A stretch of 36,385 nt of DNA from the NCBI GenBank assembly GCA_018267365.1, contig JAFDYQ010000044.1:1-36385 (forward strand), written 5' to 3'. The DNA comes from Bacteroidota bacterium. Its GTDB lineage: Bacteria; Bacteroidota; Bacteroidia; Chitinophagales; LD1. The translations under genes were made by a program, and so were the position numbers. Below the pieces are notes generated by a model. That model was not told the origin of the DNA and did no database searches. It worked only from the letters and a program-made list of their open reading frames with translations. Shown piece after piece: positions 15,011 to 23,363 of this stretch (position 1 is the stretch's first letter; each line of letters starts with the position of its first letter).

Positions 15011-16393
15011 ATGAAACTTATGATAATCAGATCATCTACCATAAAAAATGCCGGTGTACAAGATTTCTCTGCAGATGTCAAGAGAAAATCTGACTATACT
15101 ATCAACTTCTTCCTCATTGGCTTTTTCCTCTGCGGGATGATACTTGCTACGTTTTATGACACATGGCTGGTGGCAGTGGCGGTAGGTGGTATATGCCTGG
15201 CAGCATACTACTCTACTAAATTGTTGCTACCGACCTCCGATCTGTATCAGTATGTACTCGGTGCAGTGTTTGGAGTATTTATGGCGCAGTATATCTACCA
15301 GATGCATGGACTCTTTGAAATGCACTTTATAGCATTTATAGGCAGTGCGATGCTCATCACCTACCAAAACTGGCGCCTACAGCTACCGCTGGCTATCGTA
15401 GTGATCGTTCACCATGCGCTTTTTGCCTGGCTGCAGTATTCCGGTGTGGAGCGGATATACTTCACACAGCTGGAGTATATGAGTTTACAGACTTTTGTCA
15501 TACATGCCTTTCTGGCTTGTGTTATTTTCTTTATCTGCGGGCTCTGGGCGTATCAGTTCCGGGCATTCAGCCGCAGACATATAGAGCAGAGCTATGAGAT
15601 AGGCCGCCTGCAGGAGGAGGAGCGCAAAAAAGAGCAACTCATGCGTGCAGAAGCCGAGATACGGGAGCTGAATGAATCTCTGGAAACAAAGGTACGTGAC
15701 CGTACGGCCCAGCTGGAGACAGTCAATAAAGAGCTGGAGGCCTTTAGCTACTCGGTGGCGCATGACCTGCGTGCTCCGCTACGCGTAATAAACGGCTTCA
15801 GCCGGATGGTGCTAAAGATGGAAGAAAACAAGATCAGCAAAGTGTCATTTGAAAACCTGCATATCATCATGAAAAATGCGGCACAAATGGGCAGGCTGAT
15901 AGATGACCTGCTGGACTTCTCACGACTGGGCAGGGCAGCTATAGAAGTAAAACAGGTGGATATGGCTGACATCGTGCAGAGTGTGATCAAGGATCTGCAA
16001 AACGGAGAGCAACTCACTATCCCCGAGATAAGGATCAATGAACTGGCAGATGCCAAGTGCGATCCTATTCTGATGAGGCAGGTCTGGGCTAATCTGATCT
16101 CCAATGCTGTCAAGTATTCCCGTAAAAAAGATAGCCCCCTGATAGAGATAGGCACCTCCCGCCGCAACGGTATGAATACCTACTACGTGAAGGACAATGG
16201 TGCCGGATTTAACATGGAGTTTTATGACAAACTGTTTGCAGTATTTCAGCGACTGCACAAAGTGACGGAGTATGAGGGTACAGGCGTAGGACTGGCGCTG
16301 GTACAGCGCATCATCACCAAGCATCATGGCAAAGTATGGGCCGATGGTGAGATAGACAAGGGAGCAACATTCTATTTTTCATTACCTAACTAA
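15011..16393 (+). CDS. Membrane sensor histidine kinase with His-rich transmembrane sensor
   Basis: A 460-aa kinase from ATG 15011. The N-terminal 190 residues hold about six hydrophobic helices with almost no extracytoplasmic loop. These contain [30 protein letters not shown] and [14 protein letters not shown], an H...E.HF...Y..WR...HH pattern like the one I recall from some chemoreceptors and diguanylate cyclases. A coiled coil ([20 protein letters not shown]) leads to the DHp domain with the phospho-acceptor His in [20 protein letters not shown]. The CA domain has the N box [14 protein letters not shown]1 [12 protein letters not shown] and G2 [13 protein letters not shown]. The output partner is the response regulator 16 nt downstream. 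The ligand is unknown; in-membrane His clusters suggest metal, haem or a small permeant signal, as inference only. Confidence 0.92.
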   Translation: MKLMIIRSSTIKNAGVQDFSADVKRKSDYTINFFLIGFFLCGMILATFYDTWLVAVAVGGICLAAYYSTKLLLPTSDLYQYVLGAVFGVFMAQYIYQMHGLFEMHFIAFIGSAMLITYQNWRLQLPLAIVVIVHHALFAWLQYSGVERIYFTQLEYMSLQTFVIHAFLACVIFFICGLWAYQFRAFSRRHIEQSYEIGRLQEEERKKEQLMRAEAEIRELNESLETKVRDRTAQLETVNKELEAFSYSVAHDLRAPLRVINGFSRMVLKMEENKISKVSFENLHIIMKNAAQMGRLIDDLLDFSRLGRAAIEVKQVDMADIVQSVIKDLQNGEQLTIPEIRINELADAKCDPILMRQVWANLISNAVKYSRKKDSPLIEIGTSRRNGMNTYYVKDNGAGFNMEFYDKLFAVFQRLHKVTEYEGTGVGLALVQRIITKHHGKVWADGEIDKGATFYFSLPN

Positions 16394-16409
16394 TATTAAA
16401 ACTCAGATC

Positions 16410-16886
16410 ATGGACAAAGATCAGGTAGACATCCTGCTGGTAGAAGACAACCCCTATGAAGCGCGGCTCACGCTCATGAGCCTGGAGGAGCAGAATATCT
16501 CCAGCAATATCCACCACGTGGACGATGGGGCAGAGGCGCTGGATTTCATATTCGCAAAGGGCAACTACGCGGATCGCAACCCGGAAAACACACCGCGTAT
16601 GATCCTGCTGGATCTCAATATGCCCAAGATAGGTGGGCTGGAGGTACTGCGCCGTATCAAAGCTGATGAGCGCACCAAGTCCATCCCTATCGTAATCCTC
16701 AGCTCTTCGAGAGAGGACTCTGACCTGGTGACCAGCTATATGCTGGGCGTGAATAGCTATGTAGTAAAACCGGTAGAGTTTGACACCTTTACCAAGGCTA
16801 TATCTGATATAGGCAGCTACTGGATGATGCTCAATGAGTCTACCGTCCTATTTCTGCTGGCTAAGTCGAAGATGCACAAAGCATAA
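16410..16886 (+). CDS. Single-domain (Rcp1-like) response regulator
   Basis: A 158-aa receiver-only protein of the CheY/Rcp1 type. It shows the acidic pair in [14 protein letters not shown], the phospho-acceptor Asp68 in [10 protein letters not shown], the Ser/Thr switch in [11 protein letters not shown], and Lys120 in [12 protein letters not shown]. There is no DNA-binding or enzymatic output domain. The extended alpha4-beta5 region and length fit the Rcp1-like regulators usually paired with phytochrome-type kinases having the [14 protein letters not shown]-box, exactly what precedes it. The signal must pass to another protein, for example a phosphorelay or a protein partner encoded elsewhere. 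It is followed by a strong terminator at 16907-16930. Confidence 0.93.
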   Translation: MDKDQVDILLVEDNPYEARLTLMSLEEQNISSNIHHVDDGAEALDFIFAKGNYADRNPENTPRMILLDLNMPKIGGLEVLRRIKADERTKSIPIVILSSSREDSDLVTSYMLGVNSYVVKPVEFDTFTKAISDIGSYWMMLNESTVLFLLAKSKMHKA

Positions 16887-16906
16887 CTGCAGCTACCGGT
16901 AAATAT

Positions 16907-16930
16907 AAAGCCGGTCCATAGACCGGCTTT
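16907..16930. terminator. Terminator after the kinase/regulator operon
   Basis: AAAGCCGGTC (16907-16916), loop CATA, GACCGGCTTT (16921-16930): a perfect 10-bp stem with A and T ends, so it can work on both strands. It lies between the convergent response-regulator gene and the small gene at 16952-17173. Confidence 0.8.
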
Positions 16931-16951
16931 ACCTTATTACAGAGGCTGCTC

Positions 16952-17173
16952 CTATTTACCTTTGGTAGAGTCTGCCTTTACCACTTTATTGGTAGGTTTT
17001 GATTTGGTCACGGTACGCGTAGAGCCATCAGGATGAGTAGTGGTTTTTGTCTTTTCTTTCATCTCGTGGTGTTTGGTCTTTGAGGTCGATTTAGTGGTAT
17101 CAGCCTGGGCATAGTCTACAGTGGAGACAAAGATAGCAGCCAGGGCGAGCATTAGATTTCTAAGGAGTTTCAT
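16952..17173 (-). CDS. Small secreted basic protein, low complexity
   Basis: A 73-aa protein with a signal peptide (MKLLRNLMLALAAIFVSTVDYAQA) and a mature part of about 50 residues made almost only of Lys, Thr, Ser, His and Asp (KTKHHEMKEKTKTTTHPDGS, ending ADSTKGK). The mature peptide is strongly basic and probably disordered. The segment HPDGSTRTVTKSK resembles the short DG[ST]-containing repeats of small secreted proteins in this phylum. No function can be assigned. It is monocistronic, convergent with the response regulator and divergent from asnS. The 173 nt between it and asnS hold both promoters, but I see no clear -7 element. Confidence 0.65.
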   Translation of the reverse strand: MKLLRNLMLALAAIFVSTVDYAQADTTKSTSKTKHHEMKEKTKTTTHPDGSTRTVTKSKPTNKVVKADSTKGK

Positions 17174-17318
17174 TGCATGTTATTTTTTGGATGATCAATA
17201 ACCCGGTAACAACACTAATTTGATGCCAGCGGGATTTTTTCCCCAGCTGAGGAAGTGGTTGTTAAAATCAGATTAGGATATTATCACATTCGGAAATAAT
17301 ATAACATATCGGCGCTAT

Positions 17319-17343
17319 GTGGTGATTTTGCTATATTCACCAC
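17319..17343. promoter_or_regulatory. Inverted repeat immediately upstream of asnS
   Basis: GTGGTGA (17319-17325) and TCACCAC (17337-17343) are perfect 7-bp arms around TTTTGCTATAT, ending 3 nt before the asnS ATG. A degenerate -7 element (TGATTTTG, 17323-17330) overlaps it. It could be an operator or a leader hairpin that masks the start codon; there is no direct evidence for either. Confidence 0.35.
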
Positions 17344-17346
17344 GTT

Positions 17347-18873
17347 ATGGCACATACATATATCAAAGACCTGAGCAAACATGAAGGGCAGCAAGTGACC
17401 CTGAAAGGATGGCTGGCGCAAAAGCGCGACTCCAAGACAATCGTATTTCTGGTAATGCGTGACGGCACCGGATTTCTCCAGTGCATAGTAGATATAAATA
17501 ATGTGGGCGAAGAGGTTTTTGAGACTGCCAAGAAGCTGACGCAGGAGAGCGCCTTTGAGATCACAGGCACAGTACGCAAAGATGAAAAGCAATTTGGCGG
17601 CTATGAGCTGCAAGTATCTGCGCTGCATGTCTACAGCCTGGCCACTGACTATCCTATCACACCCAAAGACCACGGCATAGAGTTTCTGATGGATAACAGG
17701 CACCTCTGGCTGCGCTCCCGCAGGCAGTGGGCTATCATGCGTGTGCGCAATACGATCATCTATGCCATTCACCAGTTTTTTCAGGAGAGAGGTTTCGTCC
17801 AGATGGATGCGCCTATCTTCACCGGCAATGCAGCAGAGGGTACTACTACACTTTTTGAAACAGACTTTTACGGTGAGCCTGCATATCTGTCTCAGTCAGG
17901 GCAGCTCTACGGCGAGGCTATGGCCTTTGCACAGGGGCTGATCTATACCTTTGGCCCGACCTTCCGCGCAGAAAAGTCTAAGACACGCCGGCACCTTTCT
18001 GAGTTCTGGATGATAGAGCCAGAGATGGCCTTCTACGACCTGGAGATGGACATGGACCTGATAGAGGACTTTGTACGCTATGTAGTAACCCAGGTACTGG
18101 ACAAAAACAAACTGGAGATAGAAGTACTGGAGCGCGATACGACCTATCTGGAGCGCGTGCGCCAGCCTTTTATCCGGATGAAGTATGAACTGGCCGTAGA
18201 CTATATACAGGGCCTGAAAGAATACAACGGTAAAACCTCTATACAGATACTGGAAGAAGACCTGAAGTCTATACAGGAGTCTATAGCTGCGAAGCAAAAG
18301 GACATAGAAGAGCGCGAAGCCAAGATAGCCGGTGGTACGCTGACCAAGGGTGAGCGCAACTTTACCCAAAATAAGATAGACCAGCTCAAAAACGAGATCA
18401 GTGATCTGAACGAGAAGGCGGGCAACATACCGCAGTGGCTGAACAGCGCCAAAAACTTCAAGCGTGGTGACGACTTTGGCGGTAGTGACGAGACGGTGCT
18501 CACGCGCCTTTTTGGCCAGCCTATCATGGTATACAACTGGCCCCGCGATGTGAAGGCTTTCTACATGAAAGAGGACGAAAACGACCTTGGCTATGCCAAG
18601 GGAGTGGACCTGCTGGCACCAGAAGGCTACGGCGAGGTAGTAGGTGGCGGTGAGCGCGAGACCGACATCGCAAAGCTGATAGGCAAGATCAATGAGCACA
18701 ACCTGCCGATGGATGTATTTGAGTGGTACCTGGACCTGCGCCGCTACGGCAATGTACCTCACTCAGGTTTCGGCCTGGGCCTGGAGCGCCTCGTAGCGTG
18801 GATCTGCGGCCTGCAGCATATACGTGAGACGATCCCATTCCCGCGTGCCTTTGGCGGCAGGCTGAAGCCATAA
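17347..18873 (+). CDS. asnS: Asparaginyl-tRNA synthetase with coiled-coil insert
   Basis: A 508-aa class IIb synthetase that charges tRNA-Asn. The N-terminal OB-fold anticodon-binding domain is seen in GQQVTLKGWLAQKRDSKTIVFLVMRDGTGFLQCIV. Catalytic motifs follow: QMDAPIFTGNAAEGTTTLFETDFYG (motif 1 and flipping-loop region), FRAEKSKTRRHLSEFWMIEPE (motif 2) and GFGLGLERLVAWICGLQHIRETIPFPR (motif 3). PIFTGNAAEGTTTLF and MVYNWPRDVKAFYM match AsnRS rather than AspRS. Residues about 297-360 form a charged coiled-coil insertion (LKSIQESIAAKQKDIEEREA, then a second helix DQLKNEISDLNEKAG) not present in the 466-aa E. coli enzyme, although longer AsnRS are known in Bacteroidota. It is monocistronic, with a palindromic repeat after the stop. 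Confidence 0.95.
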   Translation: MAHTYIKDLSKHEGQQVTLKGWLAQKRDSKTIVFLVMRDGTGFLQCIVDINNVGEEVFETAKKLTQESAFEITGTVRKDEKQFGGYELQVSALHVYSLATDYPITPKDHGIEFLMDNRHLWLRSRRQWAIMRVRNTIIYAIHQFFQERGFVQMDAPIFTGNAAEGTTTLFETDFYGEPAYLSQSGQLYGEAMAFAQGLIYTFGPTFRAEKSKTRRHLSEFWMIEPEMAFYDLEMDMDLIEDFVRYVVTQVLDKNKLEIEVLERDTTYLERVRQPFIRMKYELAVDYIQGLKEYNGKTSIQILEEDLKSIQESIAAKQKDIEEREAKIAGGTLTKGERNFTQNKIDQLKNEISDLNEKAGNIPQWLNSAKNFKRGDDFGGSDETVLTRLFGQPIMVYNWPRDVKAFYMKEDENDLGYAKGVDLLAPEGYGEVVGGGERETDIAKLIGKINEHNLPMDVFEWYLDLRRYGNVPHSGFGLGLERLVAWICGLQHIRETIPFPRAFGGRLKP

Positions 18874-18877
18874 ATGC

Positions 18878-18934
18878 CTCACCCATCTGTCCGCCGCGGC
18901 GGACATTCTTCTCTCTCCCAAGAGAGGGAAGAAT
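18878..18934. repeat. Dispersed palindromic element (copy C)
   Basis: CCTCACCCATC plus the perfect palindrome TGTCCGCCGCGGCGGACA (18888-18905) is identical to copy A. It is followed by ATTCTTCTCTCTC...GAGAGGGAAGAAT (18905-18934), a 13-bp stem with one mismatch. It lies between convergent asnS and the 475-aa gene and may serve as a bidirectional terminator. Confidence 0.85.
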
Positions 18935-18969
18935 CCCTTGGGACAGAACGTCACTGTTACAGATATAAT

Positions 18970-20397
18970 TTAGCTTACTTTCTCCAGCAGCCACTCGTGC
19001 TCGGCGGTCTCAGGATGGTTGGTGAGTGATTGCCTGAGTTCACGGAGCGCCTTCTTATCACGACGTGAGATAGCCGAAAGCAATGTTGTGTATTCTACAA
19101 ATGCCAGGTAGCTCTTGCGCTCTGCTTCATCTATCTTCTTACGGCGCTTGAGGTTTGATTTAAAATTTGCCAGATGATGCTCCAGTGCTTCTTTATCCCC
19201 CATCTCGTAGTAGGTCTTGATGAGGAGTGCGGTGGCACCGAGGGCATACATCAGCTCATCGCTGCGCACACCTTCCAGTAGTTGTAGTACATCCTTGTAT
19301 CTGCCGCCAAAGAAGTACATCTTGGCAATATTGAAGGTAAGGACGTTCATTTTCTGTCCGGCTGTAGGCACACGTTCTTTGTAGACTTCTATCAGCTTCT
19401 CCGACCAGTTGGTATCTCTGAGCTGAACGCCGAGTGCGATGAGATTAGATATATCCCAGGGAGAGAGTTCGCCTTCATCATATAGGAAATGGCGATCGAG
19501 AGCGATCTGATATAGTTCATACACATCTTTGAGGCGGTTCATACTGCCCATATTGATGCGAGCCACACAGTAGTTGATAGCAAAGACATAAGCGTCTCGC
19601 AAGATCACCTCATCCAGCTCACCCTGATGCTTTTTGAGCAGCATCTTCAGCTTATCAAAGTACGGTTCGCCATCATGCTCTGTGAGCATCCGGTGGATAG
19701 TGGCATATACCACCACAGACGGTGCCGAGTCATATACGCCACTTTCAGCGAGGATCATGGCCTCCTCCAGCAGCGCCGGCTCCTCTCCTGCCTTATGCCG
19801 CTTTTTATGGTGCTTTGCCGCACAGGCATAGCGCAGCTTATTGGTCAGGTAGAAGATATCCAGCCGCTCCATGAGCTGTGCAGGTGTGTCGAGTTCTTTA
19901 TACTCGACCAGTGCTCTATGGAGGTTGATTTCTGTGTCTACGACAAACTCCTTGAGGTAGTAATCCGCACTGCGGTTAGAGATATTGCTCTGGATCTTGC
20001 GGGCCAGAGACAGGTTGATATCAAACAGCTTATTGAGCCTACGGGCATCTACGGCCTTGAGCAGATCTGTCACGGCCTTCTCCGGCTTCTTATTGTAGCC
20101 CTCGCTCTGGATAAAGGCCTGCACCATCTTGGTCAGATCCAGGAAAAGGCTACGATAGGTAGCCGTGCTGAGGCGAGCTGTTTTGACCAGCAGTTTCAGC
20201 ACCTGAGCTGCGGTAGGCTTCTGACCATCTGTGATCATGGGCAGCAGCACATCGAGGAACTCGAGCAGCGGTCCTTTATTGCCCAGGTAGGAGCCGACTA
20301 CATAGTCACGAAAGCGCACCAGCTCCTCACGGGTAAAGGAACCGAGTGTCTTGAGGACTTTCTTCTCCTCTGCAGGTTTTGCCAGTGCTTGCGCCAT
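18970..20397 (-). CDS. Helical-repeat protein of unknown function
   Basis: A 475-aa soluble protein without signal peptide or membrane segments. It is almost entirely amphipathic helix and rich in Leu, Lys and Glu. The N-terminus (KKVLKTLGSFTREELVRFRDYVVG...) looks like a small helical domain. The middle and C-terminal parts have TPR/HAT-like helix pairs such as YVFAINYCVARINMGS, LTFNIAKMYFFGGRYKDVLQ and LGATALLIKTYYEMGDKEAL. I do not recognise a named family; it looks like one of the large TPR-like cytoplasmic proteins specific to Bacteroidota. The ATG at 20397 is preceded by 102 nt of spacer. A scaffolding role is the only guess the fold permits. Confidence 0.8.
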   Translation of the reverse strand: MAQALAKPAEEKKVLKTLGSFTREELVRFRDYVVGSYLGNKGPLLEFLDVLLPMITDGQKPTAAQVLKLLVKTARLSTATYRSLFLDLTKMVQAFIQSEGYNKKPEKAVTDLLKAVDARRLNKLFDINLSLARKIQSNISNRSADYYLKEFVVDTEINLHRALVEYKELDTPAQLMERLDIFYLTNKLRYACAAKHHKKRHKAGEEPALLEEAMILAESGVYDSAPSVVVYATIHRMLTEHDGEPYFDKLKMLLKKHQGELDEVILRDAYVFAINYCVARINMGSMNRLKDVYELYQIALDRHFLYDEGELSPWDISNLIALGVQLRDTNWSEKLIEVYKERVPTAGQKMNVLTFNIAKMYFFGGRYKDVLQLLEGVRSDELMYALGATALLIKTYYEMGDKEALEHHLANFKSNLKRRKKIDEAERKSYLAFVEYTTLLSAISRRDKKALRELRQSLTNHPETAEHEWLLEKVS

Positions 20398-20499
20398 TCG
20401 TTAAAAGGATGTGCAAGATTACGGTTTTTCGGTGAGGGGCGGAAAAGTGAGTAATAGGGAGAATATTCAAATGTAATTTCAGGTAAAATGGACACTGCG

Positions 20500-21657
20500 C
20501 TACTCAACTATCGGATGCCGATGAAAGGGCTTGCTCTCATCAAATAGCTTGCGATAGGTGACGTGTACCTTCATCACCTTGCCGCCTATAGTCTCGCAGG
20601 TGTGGACCATCTTAGGGTTGAAGTCTGCTATCCAGGTCAGCTCGATCCATTTCCAGCGGCCCTTGGGGCGCACTACTTTATCAGCAGCCATGACGATGCC
20701 TGCCTCTACTCCCTTGCGCTGATGCTTGGGCACTACACCGAATACGATACCGAAGATTCGGTCATTGTGGCCAAAGGTCTTATAGTATAGAAACTTTAGC
20801 ATGCCCCAGATATTAAGGTTGCCATGTATGTGCTTGAACCATTGATTCAGCTCTGGCAGCATGATGAACATGGCTACCGGCTCGCCATTATAATAACCAA
20901 ACCACAGCAGGTAGTCCAGCATGACAGGCTTCATACTATTCATGAGCTGGATGCTCTGCTCCTTTGACATCTCGTGAAAGTTGTGAAAGTTGTGCCATCC
21001 CTGATTGTATATGATGCGAAAGTCCTCGGCATATTTCGCCAGATTGTTCTTTTTAGCATGCTCAAAATGATACCCTTGTCTGAGTAACCTCTCATAGAAG
21101 ATATTGTACTTCTCCGGGCGGTCCATCTCTACCGGCAGGCCGAATGATAGCTGGCGGAAATAATCTTTGAACCCATACGCCTCAAAGAAATCTATGTAGT
21201 ACTTCGGATTGTAGTTCATCTGATAGGTGGGCTCTGTGAAGCCCTCCACCAGCAGTCCCCAGAAGGCATTGCGCTCTCCAAAATTGACCGGTCCATCCAT
21301 AGCCTCCATACCCCGCTCCTGTAGCCAGGCTTTGGCTGTGTCAAAGAGTTTGAAAGCTGCGACCTGATCGTTGATACACTCAAAGAAACCACACCCCCCG
21401 GTGGGCTGGTCCTCGGTATAGGCAGTATCTTTATTGATAAAAGCAGCGATACGACCTATCACAGTACCGCTGTCATCCCTGAGCAGCCAGCGGATACATT
21501 CGCCGTGTGTGAAATACTTATTTTTCTTTGGGTCAAAAACCTTCTCTACATCCTGACGCAGCGGGGCTATCCAGTTTGGGTCGCCTTGGTTGATAGTGAA
21601 GGGAAGCTGATGGAATGCATCTATATCCGCACGAGTCTCTACTGTTCTGATCTGCAT
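20500..21657 (-). CDS. GNAT-fold N-acetyltransferase-like protein (YghO-like)
   Basis: A 385-aa cytoplasmic protein. It begins MQIRTVETRADIDAFHQLPF and shows the pattern of two GNAT-like halves: WLLRDDSGTVIGRIAAFINKD in the first, and RIFGIVFGVVPKHQRKGVEAGIV in the second, the latter resembling the acetyl-CoA-binding V-x-P-x-x-Q/R-x-x-G/V loop of GNAT enzymes. The segment DGPVNFGERNAFWGLLVEGF is characteristic of a family annotated as hypothetical or YghO-like acetyltransferases in Bacteroidota. The substrate is unknown. It lies 82 nt after the outer-membrane-barrel gene on the same strand, so it may be read with it. Confidence 0.75.
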   Translation of the reverse strand: MQIRTVETRADIDAFHQLPFTINQGDPNWIAPLRQDVEKVFDPKKNKYFTHGECIRWLLRDDSGTVIGRIAAFINKDTAYTEDQPTGGCGFFECINDQVAAFKLFDTAKAWLQERGMEAMDGPVNFGERNAFWGLLVEGFTEPTYQMNYNPKYYIDFFEAYGFKDYFRQLSFGLPVEMDRPEKYNIFYERLLRQGYHFEHAKKNNLAKYAEDFRIIYNQGWHNFHNFHEMSKEQSIQLMNSMKPVMLDYLLWFGYYNGEPVAMFIMLPELNQWFKHIHGNLNIWGMLKFLYYKTFGHNDRIFGIVFGVVPKHQRKGVEAGIVMAADKVVRPKGRWKWIELTWIADFNPKMVHTCETIGGKVMKVHVTYRKLFDESKPFHRHPIVE

Positions 21658-21739
21658 CTGCTCTGCTTTGGGGCTGAATGACTTAAATCCCGCTGACGGG
21701 CCAATCTCAAAGTTGCGGTAAGTTTATCAGGAAACAAAA

Positions 21740-22546
21740 TCAAAGGAAGGTAACGCCAAAGGTGCCCATCGCCTCAAAAGCCCAGAAGCTGTGGTGCGCC
21801 TTGCCGCCCTGTACGGTCAGCACATCCCGGTAGTCTACAAAGCAGCCTTTGACCGATGGCTCTATGAAAAACCAACGCCCCAGGTTTAGCCGCAGGGAAT
21901 TTTCGAGACCAAACATATATCCGGCCACGTGGAATTTATTGTCGAGGCGCTGACCGAAAAGTGTGACATCAGTTTTGGGTATCATCCAGCCCACTCCCAG
22001 CTTCACCATATCATTCAGTCGGAAGCGGTGACGGCGACTCTTCCATATCTCCAGTCGCCGCACCCCATTGATGAGGTAGAAGTTAGCGCCATTCGTATGC
22101 TCAAAATGCAGGAAGGTATTTGGGTCAAGTACCTTGTCGCCATTCACGGTCTGGCCATTGATAGTACCTGATACGTGCGCCGTGCGATAATTGTCTACTA
22201 TATACTTGGTATGATCAAAATTGAACTCGATAGCCCATACTCTTTTTTTGTCAAAAAAATAGCCGATACGATATACATACTGAGGTATGGTGACCTGTGG
22301 GAAAATAGCATGCATATCAGGTCTGTCATGCGCAATGGCATTGGTCACTACAAAGTTGTAGCTATTGCCATTGAAAGCGCCTTTGAAATAGATGTCAGAG
22401 GTAGAATACCAGGCCTTGACATAGCCCCAGCTAATATAGAACCGGTGAAAGGGTTTGATCGAAGCAGTATCACGCTGGTGCCGCATGGCTGACATGCTGA
22501 GTGCAGATACCATGAGAATGGTGATAAGGATCATTCTACGCTTCAT
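21740..22546 (-). CDS. Putative outer-membrane beta-barrel protein
   Basis: A 268-aa protein with a signal peptide (MKRRMILITILMVSALSMSA) and a body of alternating hydrophobic/aromatic strands, such as RFYISWGYVKAWYST, YRIGYFFDKKRVWAIEFNFD and RWFFIEPSVKGCFVDYRD, closing with FEAMGTFGVTFL. The last residue pattern (aromatic-x-x-x-hydrophobic-Phe-Leu) fits a barrel C-terminal strand. The strands would make an 8-10-stranded barrel of the porin/OmpA-like size class. No specific family was recognised. The gene begins 17 nt after the enoyl-CoA hydratase stop, so these two and the PAP2-like gene look like one operon. Confidence 0.75.
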   Translation of the reverse strand: MKRRMILITILMVSALSMSAMRHQRDTASIKPFHRFYISWGYVKAWYSTSDIYFKGAFNGNSYNFVVTNAIAHDRPDMHAIFPQVTIPQYVYRIGYFFDKKRVWAIEFNFDHTKYIVDNYRTAHVSGTINGQTVNGDKVLDPNTFLHFEHTNGANFYLINGVRRLEIWKSRRHRFRLNDMVKLGVGWMIPKTDVTLFGQRLDNKFHVAGYMFGLENSLRLNLGRWFFIEPSVKGCFVDYRDVLTVQGGKAHHSFWAFEAMGTFGVTFL

Positions 22547-22563
22547 AGCTGATATTGTAGTTT

Positions 22564-23346
22564 TTATTTACCCTTGAAAACTGCCTTTCGCTTCTCTACA
22601 AATGCCGTCACACCTTCTTTGTAATCCTCTGTATTGCCAGCTATCTCCTGGCTGTAGGCCTCATACTGCAGCATATCACGCAGGCTGGAGGTCAGACCTT
22701 TATTGAGCATCTTTTTGATGATAGCCATAGACCGTGGTGCCGCAGTAGCGTAGCGATCCGTATAGACCTTGACGGCCGAGTCGAGTTCATCCGGAGCCAC
22801 CAGTTTATTGATGATGCCGAGATCAAAAGCCTCCTTTGCCGTCACCTTCGAGCCTAGTGTGCATAGCTCAAATGCCTTATTGTAGCCGATAAGTCCCGGC
22901 AGGAAAAATGACGATCCGGAGTCGAGCACCAGGCCTATATTGGCGAAAGCCTGCACTAATGAGGCGCTCTCAGATGCTACGATAATGTCGCAGGCCATAG
23001 CCAGCGAGGCACCTGCCCCCGCTGCTACACCATTGAGGCGGCAGACTACAGGTTTAGGATTTTCGCGCACACCGAGGATCATCGGATTGTAGCGGCGTAG
23101 TACAGAATCTCCGAGACTCCTTTGTCCTTCATGCTTTTTCACATCCTGCAGGTCTTGGCCGGAGCAAAAGGCCTTGCCCGCTCCGGTGATCACCACTACG
23201 CGCACAGCATCGTCCTTGGCAGATTTCTTGAGCGCGTCGATGAATTCGGCACTGAGTTCTTCGTTGAAAGCGTTGTATACATCTGGCCTATTGAGCGTGA
23301 TGGTGCAGACACCGTCTGCTATCGTATAGAGTAGAGAGTTATACAT
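22564..23346 (-). CDS. Enoyl-CoA hydratase/isomerase, PaaG-like
   Basis: A 260-aa crotonase-fold enzyme. Oxyanion-hole motifs are GAGKAFCSGQDL and LNGVAAGAGASLAMACDIIV. The catalytic region reads VQAFANIGLVLDSGSSFFLPGLIG. The Asp of LVLDSG aligns with the single catalytic Asp of PaaG-type isomerases, while the paired Glu of classical hydratases is not seen. It thus more likely acts as a delta-isomerase or 1,2-epoxyphenylacetyl-CoA isomerase-type enzyme than as a classical fatty-acid enoyl-CoA hydratase. No other phenylacetate-pathway (paa) genes are nearby, so a symbol is not assigned. It lies 17 nt from each neighbour (PAP2-like upstream, barrel downstream). Confidence 0.9.
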   Translation of the reverse strand: MYNSLLYTIADGVCTITLNRPDVYNAFNEELSAEFIDALKKSAKDDAVRVVVITGAGKAFCSGQDLQDVKKHEGQRSLGDSVLRRYNPMILGVRENPKPVVCRLNGVAAGAGASLAMACDIIVASESASLVQAFANIGLVLDSGSSFFLPGLIGYNKAFELCTLGSKVTAKEAFDLGIINKLVAPDELDSAVKVYTDRYATAAPRSMAIIKKMLNKGLTSSLRDMLQYEAYSQEIAGNTEDYKEGVTAFVEKRKAVFKGK

Positions 23347-23363
23347 GGTGTAGTGAGTTTTGG

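Noticed and set aside
17896..18762. A 288-codon minus-strand open frame opposite asnS
   Set aside because: Antisense to conserved catalytic motifs of asnS; the translation is a Val/Leu/Tyr-rich shadow.
2523..18934. Repeated palindromes as a CRISPR array
   Set aside because: Copies are kilobases apart, sit singly between genes and have no spacers or cas genes.
19627..20454. A 275-codon plus-strand open frame opposite the helical-repeat gene
   Set aside because: The minus-strand frame is longer and helix-rich as expected for a real protein; the plus frame shows no recognisable features and runs past the other gene's start only into spacer.
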